From contig CAZVXF010000003.1 of NCBI GenBank assembly GCA_964630875.1, positions 1-64,000 of the forward strand: 64,000 bases of DNA. Direction: 5' to 3'. Source of the stretch: DAIDHZ01 sp035480255 (GTDB lineage Bacteria > Chlamydiota > Chlamydiia > Chlamydiales > SM23-39). This document shows positions 40,914 to 50,983 of the stretch, piece by piece. Made by a program: the position numbers and the translations under genes. The stretch's first letter is position 1. Every line of letters begins with the position of its first letter. A model generated the notes under the pieces. The model saw nothing but the letters and a program-made list of their open reading frames with translations, had not been told where the DNA came from and searched no databases.

Positions 40914-43472
40914 ATGACCAAATCGCTTGTCATTGTAGAATCTCCTGCAAAAATTAAGACCCTGCGCAAATTTTTAGGCCCTCGCTTTGCTTTTGAGTCA
41001 TCCGTTGGCCATATTCGCGATCTTCCAGCGAAAGAGTTCGGAATCGATATTGATCACGACTTTGAGCCGAAATATGTGACCATGCCCGATAAAAAAGAGG
41101 TCATTAAGAAGCTGCAGGAAGCGGCCAAGAAAGCAGATGTTGTTTATCTCTCCCCCGATCCGGATAGAGAAGGAGAGGCCATTGCATGGCACATCGCGTC
41201 CATTTTGCCGAAAGGAACGAAAATTAAACGAGCCGCGTTCCAATCGATCACCAAAACAGCAGTCCAAGATTCTCTTGCTCACCCGCGCGATATCGATATG
41301 GACTTGGTCAATGCTCAGCAAACAAGACGTCTACTCGATCGCATTGTAGGTTATAAAATTTCTCCGATACTCACTCGGAAAGTCAAAAGAGGACGCAGCG
41401 GGACTTCTGCTGGCCGTGTTCAGTCTGTTGCTCTCAAACTGGTTGTCGATCGAGAGAAGGCAATTGAGGCGTTTAAGCCTGTTGAATATTGGACGCTTGC
41501 TTCTCTTTTACAGCCAGTTGATAATCCAACGCCCTTTACAGCCACTCTTCACTCAGTCGATGGGTTAAAAGTTGAAAAAGAGCAGACCGATAAAAAATGT
41601 TTTTTAATTCCCGATAAAAAAACGGCAGATGCTCTTGTCGCTCGCCTAAAAAAAGCAAAGTATAAAGTAGGCGAAGTCGATCGAAAAGAGAAGAAACGGC
41701 AACCGGTACCTCCTTTTATCACATCCACACTGCAACAAGAAGCTAGCCGCCATTACGGATTCTCCGTTTCTCGCACAATGAGCATTGCGCAAGGGCTTTA
41801 TGAAGGGATAGATATCGGAGAGGAGACTGAAGGTCTGATTACGTACATGCGTACCGACGCAGTCAGCGTAGCGCCTGAAGCCATTGCTGCCTCTCGGGGG
41901 TATATTCAATCCACATTTGGTCCAGACTATTTGCCTGCCGAACCGCGAATCTATGCTTCTAAAAAAAGTGCACAAGAAGCACATGAAGCGATTCGCCCAA
42001 CATCTTTAGCAAGAGACCCCGAAAAAATTCGACAATATCTTTCTGCCGACGAATACAAAATTTACTTACTCATTTGGCGCAGATTTATCGCTTCCCAAAT
42101 GAATCCTGCAATCTATGATACTGTTTCTGCAGACATCCTGACTGATCAAAATCTTGTCTTGCGCGCATCCGGTTCTGTCATTAAATTTAAAGGCTATTTA
42201 GCAGCATACGAAGAAAAAAAAGACCCTACTTCTACTCTGGATGAAGAGGATAGTGAAAAATTATTGCCTCCTCTAGTGGAAAACACTTCACTTGATCTTA
42301 AAAAAGTAGATTCCACGCAATCTTTTACAAAAGCGCCTCCACGATTTACTGAAGCATCTTTAGTCAAAGAATTAGAACGTTTAGGGATTGGTCGCCCTTC
42401 AACTTATGCTTCGATCATGAATAAGATTCAAAGCCGTGAGTACACAATTAAGGAAAATCAATCGTTAAAACCGACAGAGCTAGGACAAGTGATCTGCCAA
42501 ATGTTGGAGGAAAATTTTGCTCCGATTATGGACGTCACATTTACGGCTCAAATGGAAGATCAACTTGAGCAGGTAGCTGAGCACAATAAGGATTGGAAAG
42601 GGATCATAAAAGACTTTTGGAAAGACTTTATTCCTCTTGTTGATAAGGCCGAAAAAGAGGCTCTTGTCCCACGCGTTTTAACTGAAATTGATTGCCCAAA
42701 TTGCGGTCATAAACTCCAAAAAATCTGGTCTCGAAATAAATATTTTTACGGCTGCTCCAATTACCCAGATTGCGCCTATACAGCACCGATTGAGGCATTG
42801 TCTTTCAATAAAGAAGACTACGATCCAAACTTTGATTGGGATCAAAAATGTCCGAATTGCAGCTCCCCAATGACTTTGAGACATGGACGATTTGGCGCAT
42901 TCCTTGGCTGTTCGAAATATCCCGATTGTAAAGGGATCGTCAATATCCCTAAAAAAGGGGAGAAAGTTTATCAAGCAGGAGACTTACCTGCATGCCCAGC
43001 TCTGGGTTGTGATGGTCGGATGACTGCAAGAAAGTCCCGTTTTGGCAAAACATTTTTCTCTTGCTCAAACTTTCCTGACTGCGATGTGATCGTAAACCAG
43101 CTCGAACAACTCGAGGAAAAATACGACGCGCATCATCCAAAAACCCCTTACGTTAAAAAAGCTGGCAAGGGTTTTAAAAAGGGTGCTAAAAAAACAAGCG
43201 AGAAACCGGCTGCGAAAGGAGCTAAGAAAGCCTCTCGTACGCAAGCAACATATCAACCTTCTCCTGAGCTCTCAGAAATCGTTGGCTCTGACTCTTTAAG
43301 TCGCCCTGAAACGACCAAAAAAGTCTGGGAATATATCAAAAAGCATAAACTTCAAGATCCTAAAAACAAAAGATTAATCAAGCCTGATGCAAAACTGGCA
43401 AAAGTCTTTGGCTCAAAAGAAGCCATCGATATGATGAAACTTGCAGGTGTTTTAGGAAAACATTTTAAATGA
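40914..43472 (+). CDS. topA: DNA topoisomerase I with C-terminal SWIB domain
   Basis: Type IA topoisomerase that relaxes negative supercoils. 852 residues: Toprim SLVIVESPAKIKT and SPDPDREGEAIAWH (acidic triad), catalytic Tyr in EGLITYMRTDAV, three C4 zinc motifs (CPNCGHKLQ, CPNCSSPMTLRHG, CPALGCDGRMTARK with following Cys pairs), a Lys-rich linker, and a SWIB domain (about 780-852, LSEIVGSDSLSRPETTKKVW to GVLGKHF). TopA-SWIB fusion is a recognised feature of Chlamydiae; SWIB is otherwise a eukaryotic chromatin domain. Confidence 0.97.
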   Translation: MTKSLVIVESPAKIKTLRKFLGPRFAFESSVGHIRDLPAKEFGIDIDHDFEPKYVTMPDKKEVIKKLQEAAKKADVVYLSPDPDREGEAIAWHIASILPKGTKIKRAAFQSITKTAVQDSLAHPRDIDMDLVNAQQTRRLLDRIVGYKISPILTRKVKRGRSGTSAGRVQSVALKLVVDREKAIEAFKPVEYWTLASLLQPVDNPTPFTATLHSVDGLKVEKEQTDKKCFLIPDKKTADALVARLKKAKYKVGEVDRKEKKRQPVPPFITSTLQQEASRHYGFSVSRTMSIAQGLYEGIDIGEETEGLITYMRTDAVSVAPEAIAASRGYIQSTFGPDYLPAEPRIYASKKSAQEAHEAIRPTSLARDPEKIRQYLSADEYKIYLLIWRRFIASQMNPAIYDTVSADILTDQNLVLRASGSVIKFKGYLAAYEEKKDPTSTLDEEDSEKLLPPLVENTSLDLKKVDSTQSFTKAPPRFTEASLVKELERLGIGRPSTYASIMNKIQSREYTIKENQSLKPTELGQVICQMLEENFAPIMDVTFTAQMEDQLEQVAEHNKDWKGIIKDFWKDFIPLVDKAEKEALVPRVLTEIDCPNCGHKLQKIWSRNKYFYGCSNYPDCAYTAPIEALSFNKEDYDPNFDWDQKCPNCSSPMTLRHGRFGAFLGCSKYPDCKGIVNIPKKGEKVYQAGDLPACPALGCDGRMTARKSRFGKTFFSCSNFPDCDVIVNQLEQLEEKYDAHHPKTPYVKKAGKGFKKGAKKTSEKPAAKGAKKASRTQATYQPSPELSEIVGSDSLSRPETTKKVWEYIKKHKLQDPKNKRLIKPDAKLAKVFGSKEAIDMMKLAGVLGKHFK

Positions 43473-44278
43473 TCTATCTAACTGAACTCCAATGGATTCA
43501 GAATTTACAAGATGTGATAAGAGGTCCCTTCTTAGATCGTTTTTTTATTCTCTGGAACCGTGTCGATTCGCTCCCTTTTTACTTATTGATCATTAGTATT
43601 GTTTGGTATTTGATCAATCGAACAATTGGCATTCGCCTTTTTTACATCATGATCATTAGTGCCATCGTCAATGAATTATTAAAGTCCTTATTCCACTTAC
43701 CGCGACCCTGCCAAATGGATCCATCCGTTGGAATTCTTTGCATTAAGACGTATGGTTTCCCAAGTGGCGCCGCGCAAGCCTCAATCCTTCTTTCAGGTGT
43801 ATTAATCATTGAATGCAAACAGAGAATCCTTCAAATTCTTGGCATTTTTTTTGCTCTATTTCTCTGTTTTTCACGCATTTATCTGGGCGTCCATTTTTTT
43901 ACAGACATCCTAGGAGGACTATTCGTTGGAGGTCTCTTACTGCTCCTTTACGCGAAAGTCTTTCCTATTGCCACACCCTACCATCGACTCTTGAGCTTTG
44001 TCTTGCCTTTGGTTCCTTTGATTAAAGGAAACTTTTTTCTATTTGGAATCTTAATCGGCGTAGCCATTGGTCTTATGTTTAGCGAATTTAAAAATATACA
44101 GATGCCAAAACAATGGGTCTATCGTATTGTTGGCGCTGTATGTGCAATTGTAGGGTCATTTTTAATTATAGAAGAGAGAGTGTTCCTTCCTCATTTAAAA
44201 ACTTTATTCGCCATAGCTGCAGGTCTTTGGTTTAGCACAGTCGAAATCTGGTGCAGAAGACCTTCATTCCGCGCGTAA
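43469..44278 (+). CDS. PAP2-family membrane phosphatase
   Basis: 269 residues with about eight membrane helices. The three PAP2 signature parts are visible: K-x6-RP in LKSLFHLPRP, a PSG motif in FPSGAAQAS (without the His that usually follows PSGH), and the SRIYLGVHFFTDILGG motif with S-R-x5-H-x3-D. It dephosphorylates lipid phosphates such as undecaprenyl pyrophosphate or phosphatidate. Overlaps topA by ATGA. Confidence 0.85.
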   Translation: MIYLTELQWIQNLQDVIRGPFLDRFFILWNRVDSLPFYLLIISIVWYLINRTIGIRLFYIMIISAIVNELLKSLFHLPRPCQMDPSVGILCIKTYGFPSGAAQASILLSGVLIIECKQRILQILGIFFALFLCFSRIYLGVHFFTDILGGLFVGGLLLLLYAKVFPIATPYHRLLSFVLPLVPLIKGNFFLFGILIGVAIGLMFSEFKNIQMPKQWVYRIVGAVCAIVGSFLIIEERVFLPHLKTLFAIAAGLWFSTVEIWCRRPSFRA

Positions 44279-44430
44279 AAAATCTTATCAGATCGAATCT
44301 CGCCGACTTTTGAACATGTAAACTTTGATTTTATCCCTAGGACTTTTACTTACAACAAAAACCAAATAGCAGACTCCAAAAATACAAACTCCCTTGATCA
44401 TTTCAACCTCTATCTGGCAAGCTGTTGTTT

Positions 44431-45990
44431 ATGGAAGAATTCACAGAGCAACAGATTCAAACGCTCATGCGTTTTGTGACAAATACTACGGGGCATATTT
44501 TTGCCTTGAAGAATCTACCCGAAGTGATCAAGGGAGCACTTTTTTCTCGTTATTCTCGATCGACTTTGGGGCTGAAATCGCTTCTTTTAAAAGAATTTAT
44601 TCAAAATCAAGACTCTGGATTTTCAAGCGTTGAAATGGAAGAGCAAGTCGCAGGCATTCAAAAAGCGCAAAACTTCTATGATCGCATTCTGGATGGTTAT
44701 GGCGATGATTCCATTGGAGAACTTGGAGGAGCACACTTGGCTTTAGAAAATATTTCCATGCTTGCTGCAAAAGCTATAGAAGATTGCAGGCTAGGTGGTT
44801 CGCCTCTTGAAAAATCAACCCGGTATATCTATTTTGATCAGAGGGTTGATGGCGAGTATCTTTTCTATAAAGAGCCCGTTTTATTGACTTCTGCATATCG
44901 AGATATCTATTTAAAGACGTGTACAAATCTCTTCGAAGTTTATGGCAAACTGATTCCTCCTTTGACTGCACATATTGAGAAAGGTTTTCCACACGATCCT
45001 GCGATTTCTAAAACAGCCTATACTGCTGCGTTGCGTGCGAAGGTTCTCGATTGCTTAAGAGGATTACTGCCCGCAAGCACGTTCACAAATATGGGTGTCT
45101 TTGGCAATGGACGTTTTTTTGAAACATTATTGCAAAAATTCAATTGCAATTCGCTGCAAGAAATGCAAGAGATAGGAAAAAAATCATATGAAGAATTAGC
45201 GAAAGTGATCCCCTCTTTTGTTCGAAGGGCTGAAAGCGCGCATAAACATAATTTATCGTATGCCAAATTTGCCGAATCAATGCGTAAAGAGTTATCTCAG
45301 TTTGGTGTACAAGAAACAGGTGCTCATTCAGGTGTACGATTGGTAGACTTTGATAAAGATGGCGCGCAAAGAGTGGCAAGTCACCTCTTATTTGCTCATT
45401 CTAATAGTGAATTATCGAGAAATTTCTCTGAAGAAGAGATGGAACAAATTCTCGATGCTGCTTGTAAGTACAGAGAAAACCGCCGCCATAAATCGCCTCG
45501 CGCATTAGAGGCCGCAAGCTTCACATTTGAGATTGTGGCAGATTTCGGCGTCTATCGCGATCTTCACCGCCATCGCATGCTCACTCAAGAAAGACAACTT
45601 CTTTCTTGTGATTTGGGATACTACGTACCGCCAGAAATTGTGGGGACAGAAATGGAAGAGGTGTACATAAAGGCATTAGACGAAGCAAAAATTGCTTTTG
45701 ATATGATTGCAAAAGAGTTCCCAGAAGAAGCGCAGTATATTGTTCCGATGGCTTACAACGTCCGATGGTATTTCCATGTCAATTTGCGGGCTCTGCAATG
45801 GCTCTGCGAATTGCGATCACAAGCAGCTGGCCATCCAAGTTATCGCCTGATTGCCCAAGAAATGGCGCATCAAGTAAGCCAGGCTATCCCTCAATTCGAA
45901 AGATTTTTTAAATTTGTCGATTACAATGGTTATGAACTTGGTAGGTTAAGCTCAGAAATCCGCCAAGAACAGAAAAAATGTTTCAATTAA
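44431..45990 (+). CDS. thyX: ThyX-like flavin-dependent thymidylate synthase (two-domain)
   Basis: 519 residues from ATG 44431. Two tandem ThyX-like halves: the first has GDDSIGELGGAHLALEN and PLEKSTRYIYFD, the second has ASFTFEIVADFGVYRDLHRH and RMLTQERQLLS. ThyX makes dTMP from dUMP with FAD and NADPH. The signature RHR-x7-S is split: the first half keeps the Ser but has CRL in place of RHR, the second keeps RHR but has Leu where Ser should be. Whether the protein is active is therefore uncertain. It overlaps uvrB by 13 nt. Confidence 0.75.
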   Translation: MEEFTEQQIQTLMRFVTNTTGHIFALKNLPEVIKGALFSRYSRSTLGLKSLLLKEFIQNQDSGFSSVEMEEQVAGIQKAQNFYDRILDGYGDDSIGELGGAHLALENISMLAAKAIEDCRLGGSPLEKSTRYIYFDQRVDGEYLFYKEPVLLTSAYRDIYLKTCTNLFEVYGKLIPPLTAHIEKGFPHDPAISKTAYTAALRAKVLDCLRGLLPASTFTNMGVFGNGRFFETLLQKFNCNSLQEMQEIGKKSYEELAKVIPSFVRRAESAHKHNLSYAKFAESMRKELSQFGVQETGAHSGVRLVDFDKDGAQRVASHLLFAHSNSELSRNFSEEEMEQILDAACKYRENRRHKSPRALEAASFTFEIVADFGVYRDLHRHRMLTQERQLLSCDLGYYVPPEIVGTEMEEVYIKALDEAKIAFDMIAKEFPEEAQYIVPMAYNVRWYFHVNLRALQWLCELRSQAAGHPSYRLIAQEMAHQVSQAIPQFERFFKFVDYNGYELGRLSSEIRQEQKKCFN

Positions 45991-47963
45991 AAAGCGATCT
46001 TTCTCCATCGGGCGATCAGCCGAAAGCCATCGAACAACTGGTCGCAGGAATTAATCAGCGCAAAAGTGCGCAAGTTCTACTTGGAATTACAGGTTCTGGC
46101 AAAACATTCACCATGGCAAACGTCATTGCCAGAGTGCAAAAGCCAACGCTTGTACTTGCCCATAATAAAACACTCGCGGCGCAACTGTTTCAGGAATTTA
46201 AATCTTTTTTTCCCGATAACGCTGTTGAATACTTTGTTTCTTATTACGATTATTACCAGCCAGAAGCCTATATAGCGCGAACAGACACCTATATCGAAAA
46301 AGATCTCGCGATTAACGATCGAATCGAAAAAATGCGCCTTAGCGCTACGCGTTCATTGATTGAGCGATCCGATGTTCTTGTCGTTTCTTCGATTTCCTGC
46401 ATTTACGGCTTGGGTACTCCAGAATATTACAGCCAGATGCTTTTGACCCTAACAAAAGATCAACAAGTTCGGCGAGACAATGTTCTTTTGCATCTTGTTG
46501 AGCTACACTATACAAGAAACGATTATGAACTTGCGCGAGCAACATTTCGCGCTCGTGGCGATGTTCTCGAGATTGTTCCAGCATACGAGGATAACATTGC
46601 CTATCGAGTCGAATTCTTCGGCGATGTTGTCGAACGATTAAGCGAAATTGAGCCGTTGACAGGCAGGGTTCTTAAACGACTCGATAAAATTACAATCTAT
46701 CCTGGATCCCACCACGTGACCCCAGAAAATGTGCGTCAAGATGCTGTCGTGACGATTCGCCAAGAACTTGATGAGCGCATTGCATACTTCGAACAAAACA
46801 ATCGATTGATTGAAGCTCAGCGCATTCGAGAAAGAACCAATTACGATCTAGAAATGATGCGGGAGATTGGTTTTTGCAAAGGCGTTGAAAACTATTCTCG
46901 ACATTTTAGCAAAAGAAGTCCTGGCGATCCACCACCATGCCTCATTGACTATTTTCCTGATGATTTTCTCTTTATCATCGATGAATCACATCAAACTCTA
47001 CCGCAAATGCATGCCATGTACAATGGGGATCGCGCGCGCAAAGAAGCTCTTGTCGAATTTGGGTTCAGACTCCCTTCTGCATTTGATAATCGCCCTTTAA
47101 AGTTCGAAGAAAGCTATCGAAAGTTTCAACAAGTGATTTACGTTTCTGCCACGCCTTCAAGGTGGGAAGTGGAAGAATCAAAAGGCGAAATCATTGAACA
47201 GATTATACGTCCTACAGGTCTTCTTGATCCTTTTATTGAGAAAAGACCTGCAAAGGGACAAGTAGATGATTGCCTAGAGGAAATTCGCATTGAAACTGAA
47301 AAAGGGGGACGCGTTCTTGTCACAACGCTGACCAAGAAACTCTCGGAAGATCTCTCTAAATACCTCAATGAAATTGGCGTAAAAGCAAAATATCTACACT
47401 CTGAAATCGATACTCTTGAACGCCTCCATATTCTAAAAGCTTTAAGAGCTGGAGAATTTGACGTGCTTGTAGGCATTAACCTCCTTCGCGAAGGTCTTGA
47501 TCTTCCCGAAGTGACGCTCGTCGTCATTCTTGACGCAGATAAAGAGGGCTTTTTGCGATCTGAAACATCGCTTATCCAAACATGTGGTAGAGCAGCACGA
47601 AATGCGTCTGGCCGAGTCATTCTTTACGCCGACAAAGATACGACCGCTATTCAAAATACAATGGCCATCACCCAAAAAAGACGCAAAAACCAACAAGAGT
47701 ACAATGAAAAACATGGGATTATTCCGCGCACAGTAAAGCGCGAACAAGGAAGATCGCTTGAAGAAATCTTTGGATTTGCCGAAGGGCCTCCTTCTGAAGT
47801 CAAGAAAACGGAAATGCCTGACCTTTCAAATCTCGAATCAAAAATCAAACACTACGAAGCCGAAATGCGCAAAGCTTCCAAAGAAATGCGCTTCGAAGAT
47901 GCAGCCAAGGCGCGCGATCTGATGCGTTACTATCAAAATCTAGAAATGCTAAAGTCCAATTAA
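45978..47963 (+). CDS. uvrB: excinuclease ABC subunit B UvrB
   Basis: Damage-verifying helicase-like subunit of nucleotide excision repair. 661 residues: Q motif FQLKSDLSPSGDQPKAI, Walker A LGITGSGKTFT, the YFVSYYDYYQPEAYI beta-hairpin, VIDESH (motif II, seen as FIIDESHQTLPQM), YVSATP, TLTKKLSEDL, LVGINLLREGLDLPEV, and a C-terminal UVR domain (LESKIKHYEAEMRKASKEMR). Overlaps ThyX and ends in convergent overlap with DUF202. Confidence 0.98.
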   Translation: MFQLKSDLSPSGDQPKAIEQLVAGINQRKSAQVLLGITGSGKTFTMANVIARVQKPTLVLAHNKTLAAQLFQEFKSFFPDNAVEYFVSYYDYYQPEAYIARTDTYIEKDLAINDRIEKMRLSATRSLIERSDVLVVSSISCIYGLGTPEYYSQMLLTLTKDQQVRRDNVLLHLVELHYTRNDYELARATFRARGDVLEIVPAYEDNIAYRVEFFGDVVERLSEIEPLTGRVLKRLDKITIYPGSHHVTPENVRQDAVVTIRQELDERIAYFEQNNRLIEAQRIRERTNYDLEMMREIGFCKGVENYSRHFSKRSPGDPPPCLIDYFPDDFLFIIDESHQTLPQMHAMYNGDRARKEALVEFGFRLPSAFDNRPLKFEESYRKFQQVIYVSATPSRWEVEESKGEIIEQIIRPTGLLDPFIEKRPAKGQVDDCLEEIRIETEKGGRVLVTTLTKKLSEDLSKYLNEIGVKAKYLHSEIDTLERLHILKALRAGEFDVLVGINLLREGLDLPEVTLVVILDADKEGFLRSETSLIQTCGRAARNASGRVILYADKDTTAIQNTMAITQKRRKNQQEYNEKHGIIPRTVKREQGRSLEEIFGFAEGPPSEVKKTEMPDLSNLESKIKHYEAEMRKASKEMRFEDAAKARDLMRYYQNLEMLKSN

Positions 47964-48323
47964 AAAAGTAATAAGAAATACGACCATTACAATAATAAGT
48001 AACGTTAACGCAAAAGTTAATCTATTTGATTTATGAGTTTGGTTTTTTTCAATTTGCTTTTCTGTTTTTAAGAATTCAATATAGGAAAGCACTCCAATCA
48101 GAGCACCAATTCCAACCAGGATCATGCCAAAAATGGAAGAATGATCATTCGTTGCCTTTTGCAAATTCTCTTTTCCTAAAAAGAAAGCGATTTCTTTCAG
48201 GAAAAGAGAAAACTTTTCTATGACAAAGCCAAAGGCCATTACGCCAATACTCGTTCTGATCCAAGCGAGAAACGTCCTTTCATTCGCCAGATGATCTCTG
48301 CGCTTATTTGATAAATCTTTCAT
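47949..48323 (-). CDS. DUF202/YidH-like small membrane protein
   Basis: 124 residues. The N-terminal motif RRDHLANERTFLAWIRTSIG is diagnostic for DUF202, and three membrane helices follow. The family is of unknown function. The 3' end overlaps uvrB by 15 nt. Confidence 0.88.
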   Translation of the reverse strand: MKDLSNKRRDHLANERTFLAWIRTSIGVMAFGFVIEKFSLFLKEIAFFLGKENLQKATNDHSSIFGMILVGIGALIGVLSYIEFLKTEKQIEKNQTHKSNRLTFALTLLIIVMVVFLITFLIGL

Positions 48324-48419
48324 TTCTTAGCCTTTGTATTATTCATTCTAAATGTAATAAATAATACTATTTATCAAAACTTAATTTTGGGTTCGTTTTC
48401 CTCGAAGTTCATGAGATTT

Positions 48420-49625
48420 TTAGGAATTTAATTCTTGAAGTGTTGCGACATAAATATGTCGAATACAAAATCGGGACATATCGGGATTGCTGCATCCAGC
48501 AATAGTGAGTAAAAAATCGTATTCTCGTTTTAGCTCTGAGTTTTTAAGGCCGAGTTCCTCCCAATGAATTTCTACATCATTGGTAAATTGGGCGTGTTGA
48601 GCACAATTTGCTAAAACGATTTCTTCAATATTTTCGAGCTCAGAATGCGTTGTTGGATCAGAGCATGTGCAGGGCCTGAAGTATAGCGGATCGATACAGG
48701 GGTCAGCAGGTGGTATCTGAAGGAGCTCTTTAAGCTGAGTAAATGCACCAGGAAACACATCACCTTTAATCACCGTCACGGCTTCATTTGATGGGAGGAA
48801 TTCTTTTTTTAGAAAACGGCCATCTTCCCATCGATATAACGTAAGCGTTTGCTTCTGCATGCCACCGCATGCGCAAAAATAGGTGGTTTTTTGAACAAAT
48901 GCTCTTTTTTTCTCTTTCATTTTCTGCCAGATTGGCTTAAAACTTGGAAAAAATGGTGTCATTTGAACAAAACCCTTTGTTTCGATCTGTCTTAAAGAAA
49001 GCTCTTCTTCTTTAAGTCCCAACTGTTTAGTTAATTCAATCTCATAATCCACAGACATTTTATTTAATGGAATTTTCCCATAAGTCTGCAGATTTCGAAG
49101 ATAAGAAGACCTTCTCTGCTTGTGAATCATCGATTGCATGGACTCATCAGTTGCAGTGAGAAGATAAAAAATTCCAAGAACTCTTTCTATGATTCCTAAT
49201 TGTAAAAGCAAATGATTGGATTGAAGGTATTCCCACATTGTTGTTTTACAAACAGCAAGTTGTCTTTTGACAAGGATTCTCTCTTCGATGTTATTGACAT
49301 GCATTTTCTGCAAAAACGCGTTTACATCTTCAATGAACAATCTCGAGTTTTGTAAGCTTAGTTCTAAAGATTCCTTTATCTCTTCAAAATGCTCTATGTA
49401 ATCGAGAAGCATTGAAACACGCACTTGACACTTACAATCCCCGACAAGAGGATCAAGAACCAAAAACTTTCGATTGAGAAATGCATCAAGCGCTAAAGAG
49501 ACTACATTTGCTTCCAGCAAATGCAGGCGAAGCGTCGCTTCTACTTCTTTTATGTTATGAGTAGGAAAATCATCTCTTTGGAATAAAGGCCCGATTTTTT
49601 TTAATTGATCAACGCATGCGCTCAT
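48420..49625 (-). CDS. hypothetical protein with conserved Cys pairs
   Basis: 401 residues, soluble, no signal peptide. Residues 1-210 are helical. Residues 250-340 hold Cys pairs (CACGG; FRPCTCSD; DCKC earlier near 64-66) that could bind metal or form disulphides. I do not recognise the family. It lies just downstream of the flotillin gene (8-nt gap) and may be co-transcribed with it. Confidence 0.65.
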   Translation of the reverse strand: MSACVDQLKKIGPLFQRDDFPTHNIKEVEATLRLHLLEANVVSLALDAFLNRKFLVLDPLVGDCKCQVRVSMLLDYIEHFEEIKESLELSLQNSRLFIEDVNAFLQKMHVNNIEERILVKRQLAVCKTTMWEYLQSNHLLLQLGIIERVLGIFYLLTATDESMQSMIHKQRRSSYLRNLQTYGKIPLNKMSVDYEIELTKQLGLKEEELSLRQIETKGFVQMTPFFPSFKPIWQKMKEKKRAFVQKTTYFCACGGMQKQTLTLYRWEDGRFLKKEFLPSNEAVTVIKGDVFPGAFTQLKELLQIPPADPCIDPLYFRPCTCSDPTTHSELENIEEIVLANCAQHAQFTNDVEIHWEELGLKNSELKREYDFLLTIAGCSNPDMSRFCIRHIYVATLQELNS

Positions 49626-49633
49626 ATTCTGTT

Positions 49634-50974
49634 TTATTGTCTTGGCTGAACGCTTTTACTGAGTTGACCTAAAAATTGAGGCAACTCAAGTCCGGCGGTT
49701 GCTGCAACGTCATGCAATGCTGGTAACGATTTCGAGAACTGACTGATGAAGTTCGCTGTTGACGATCCTTTGCCATCAGCGCCGCCTCCACTATCCCAGA
49801 CAGTGATCTTATCAATCTTAATGTTTTTGATCGCTTCGACCTGAAGTTTGACGATCTCTTCTAATTTTTCGATAAGAAGCATAGTTGCTGCGCTTTTGGC
49901 ATCTTCTCCACACGCTTCAAAAAGCTGCTTGTAACCCGCTGCTTTCGCATCAAGAAGCTTTTGAATCCCTTCAGCTTCCGCTTGGCGAATAGAGAGAATC
50001 GCCTCCGCTTCTCCGCGTGCAATAATTGCTTTTTTTTCTGCCTCTGCTTCGGCTTCGATTTGGATTTTTCTGCGTTGGATTTCTTGTGGAACGATTTGTT
50101 CTGCTTCTAGCAATTGTGTTTGTGCTAGTGCGCGAGCTTTTTGGATAAGAGCTTCTGCGTTTTGCTTTGCAATTTCACTGCGCTGGCTTGCTTCTGCCTC
50201 TTTTTCCGCCAAAATCGCATTGGTCAATGCCATTTGGGCCTTCGAGTCGTTTTCGCCCTTCACAGCATCCGCATGATAGGATGCAACCATGACTCGACGA
50301 TCTCTTTCCGCCAAAGACTTCCCGATATCCCCTTGCTTTTCTTGCTCAGCGACATCCACCTTCGCCTGATTGACAGCCATAGAGGAAGCTTTCATTCCAA
50401 TGCTCTCAATATAATTCGATTCATCGGTAATGTCGGTAATATTGACGTTGAGAAGCGTTAAACCAATCTTGTGTAATTCTGGTTCAATATTTTTCTTAAT
50501 CGACTCTAAAAATCTTTCACGGTCTTGATTAATTTCTTCAATGCGTAGCGAGGCGACTGTCAATCGGAGCTGACCGATAATAATTTCCGTTGCCATGGAC
50601 TCAATTTCTCTTGGGCCCAAATCAAGCATACGAACCGCTGCGTTATTCATGATTTCAGACATGGTACCGACAGCCACTGTAAATGTGCTTGGCACGTTTA
50701 CACGAATATTTTGATGAGAAAGCGCCCCTTTTAACGGAATGTGGATTGTGCGTGGAGTCAAATCAAGAAAAGCATATCCCTGAATGAGCGGCCAAATAAA
50801 CGTTCCTCCGCCATGATAGCATTGAACTGTTTTGCTTCCGGCAACTCTTCCATAGACAACCAACACTTTATTTGAAGGACATCTGCGATACAATTTTGCC
50901 AAAAAATATAAAGTCGAGAAAATAAACAGTAGGAAACCTATCACTGTCATGTTTAAGTAGGAAAAATTGAGCAT
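49634..50974 (-). CDS. flotillin-like SPFH protein
   Basis: Organises membrane microdomains. 446 residues: an N-terminal transmembrane helix (about 7-28), an SPFH/band-7 domain (about 35-200, YHGGGTFIWPLIQGYAFLDL), an Ala/Glu-rich coiled coil (about 205-370, AEAEAEKKAIIARGEAEAIL) and a Gly/Ser C-terminal part. This is the layout of YqiK/FloT. Together with the next gene it forms the usual NfeD-flotillin pair. Confidence 0.92.
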   Translation of the reverse strand: MLNFSYLNMTVIGFLLFIFSTLYFLAKLYRRCPSNKVLVVYGRVAGSKTVQCYHGGGTFIWPLIQGYAFLDLTPRTIHIPLKGALSHQNIRVNVPSTFTVAVGTMSEIMNNAAVRMLDLGPREIESMATEIIIGQLRLTVASLRIEEINQDRERFLESIKKNIEPELHKIGLTLLNVNITDITDESNYIESIGMKASSMAVNQAKVDVAEQEKQGDIGKSLAERDRRVMVASYHADAVKGENDSKAQMALTNAILAEKEAEASQRSEIAKQNAEALIQKARALAQTQLLEAEQIVPQEIQRRKIQIEAEAEAEKKAIIARGEAEAILSIRQAEAEGIQKLLDAKAAGYKQLFEACGEDAKSAATMLLIEKLEEIVKLQVEAIKNIKIDKITVWDSGGGADGKGSSTANFISQFSKSLPALHDVAATAGLELPQFLGQLSKSVQPRQ

Positions 50975-50983
50975 AATAACCTC

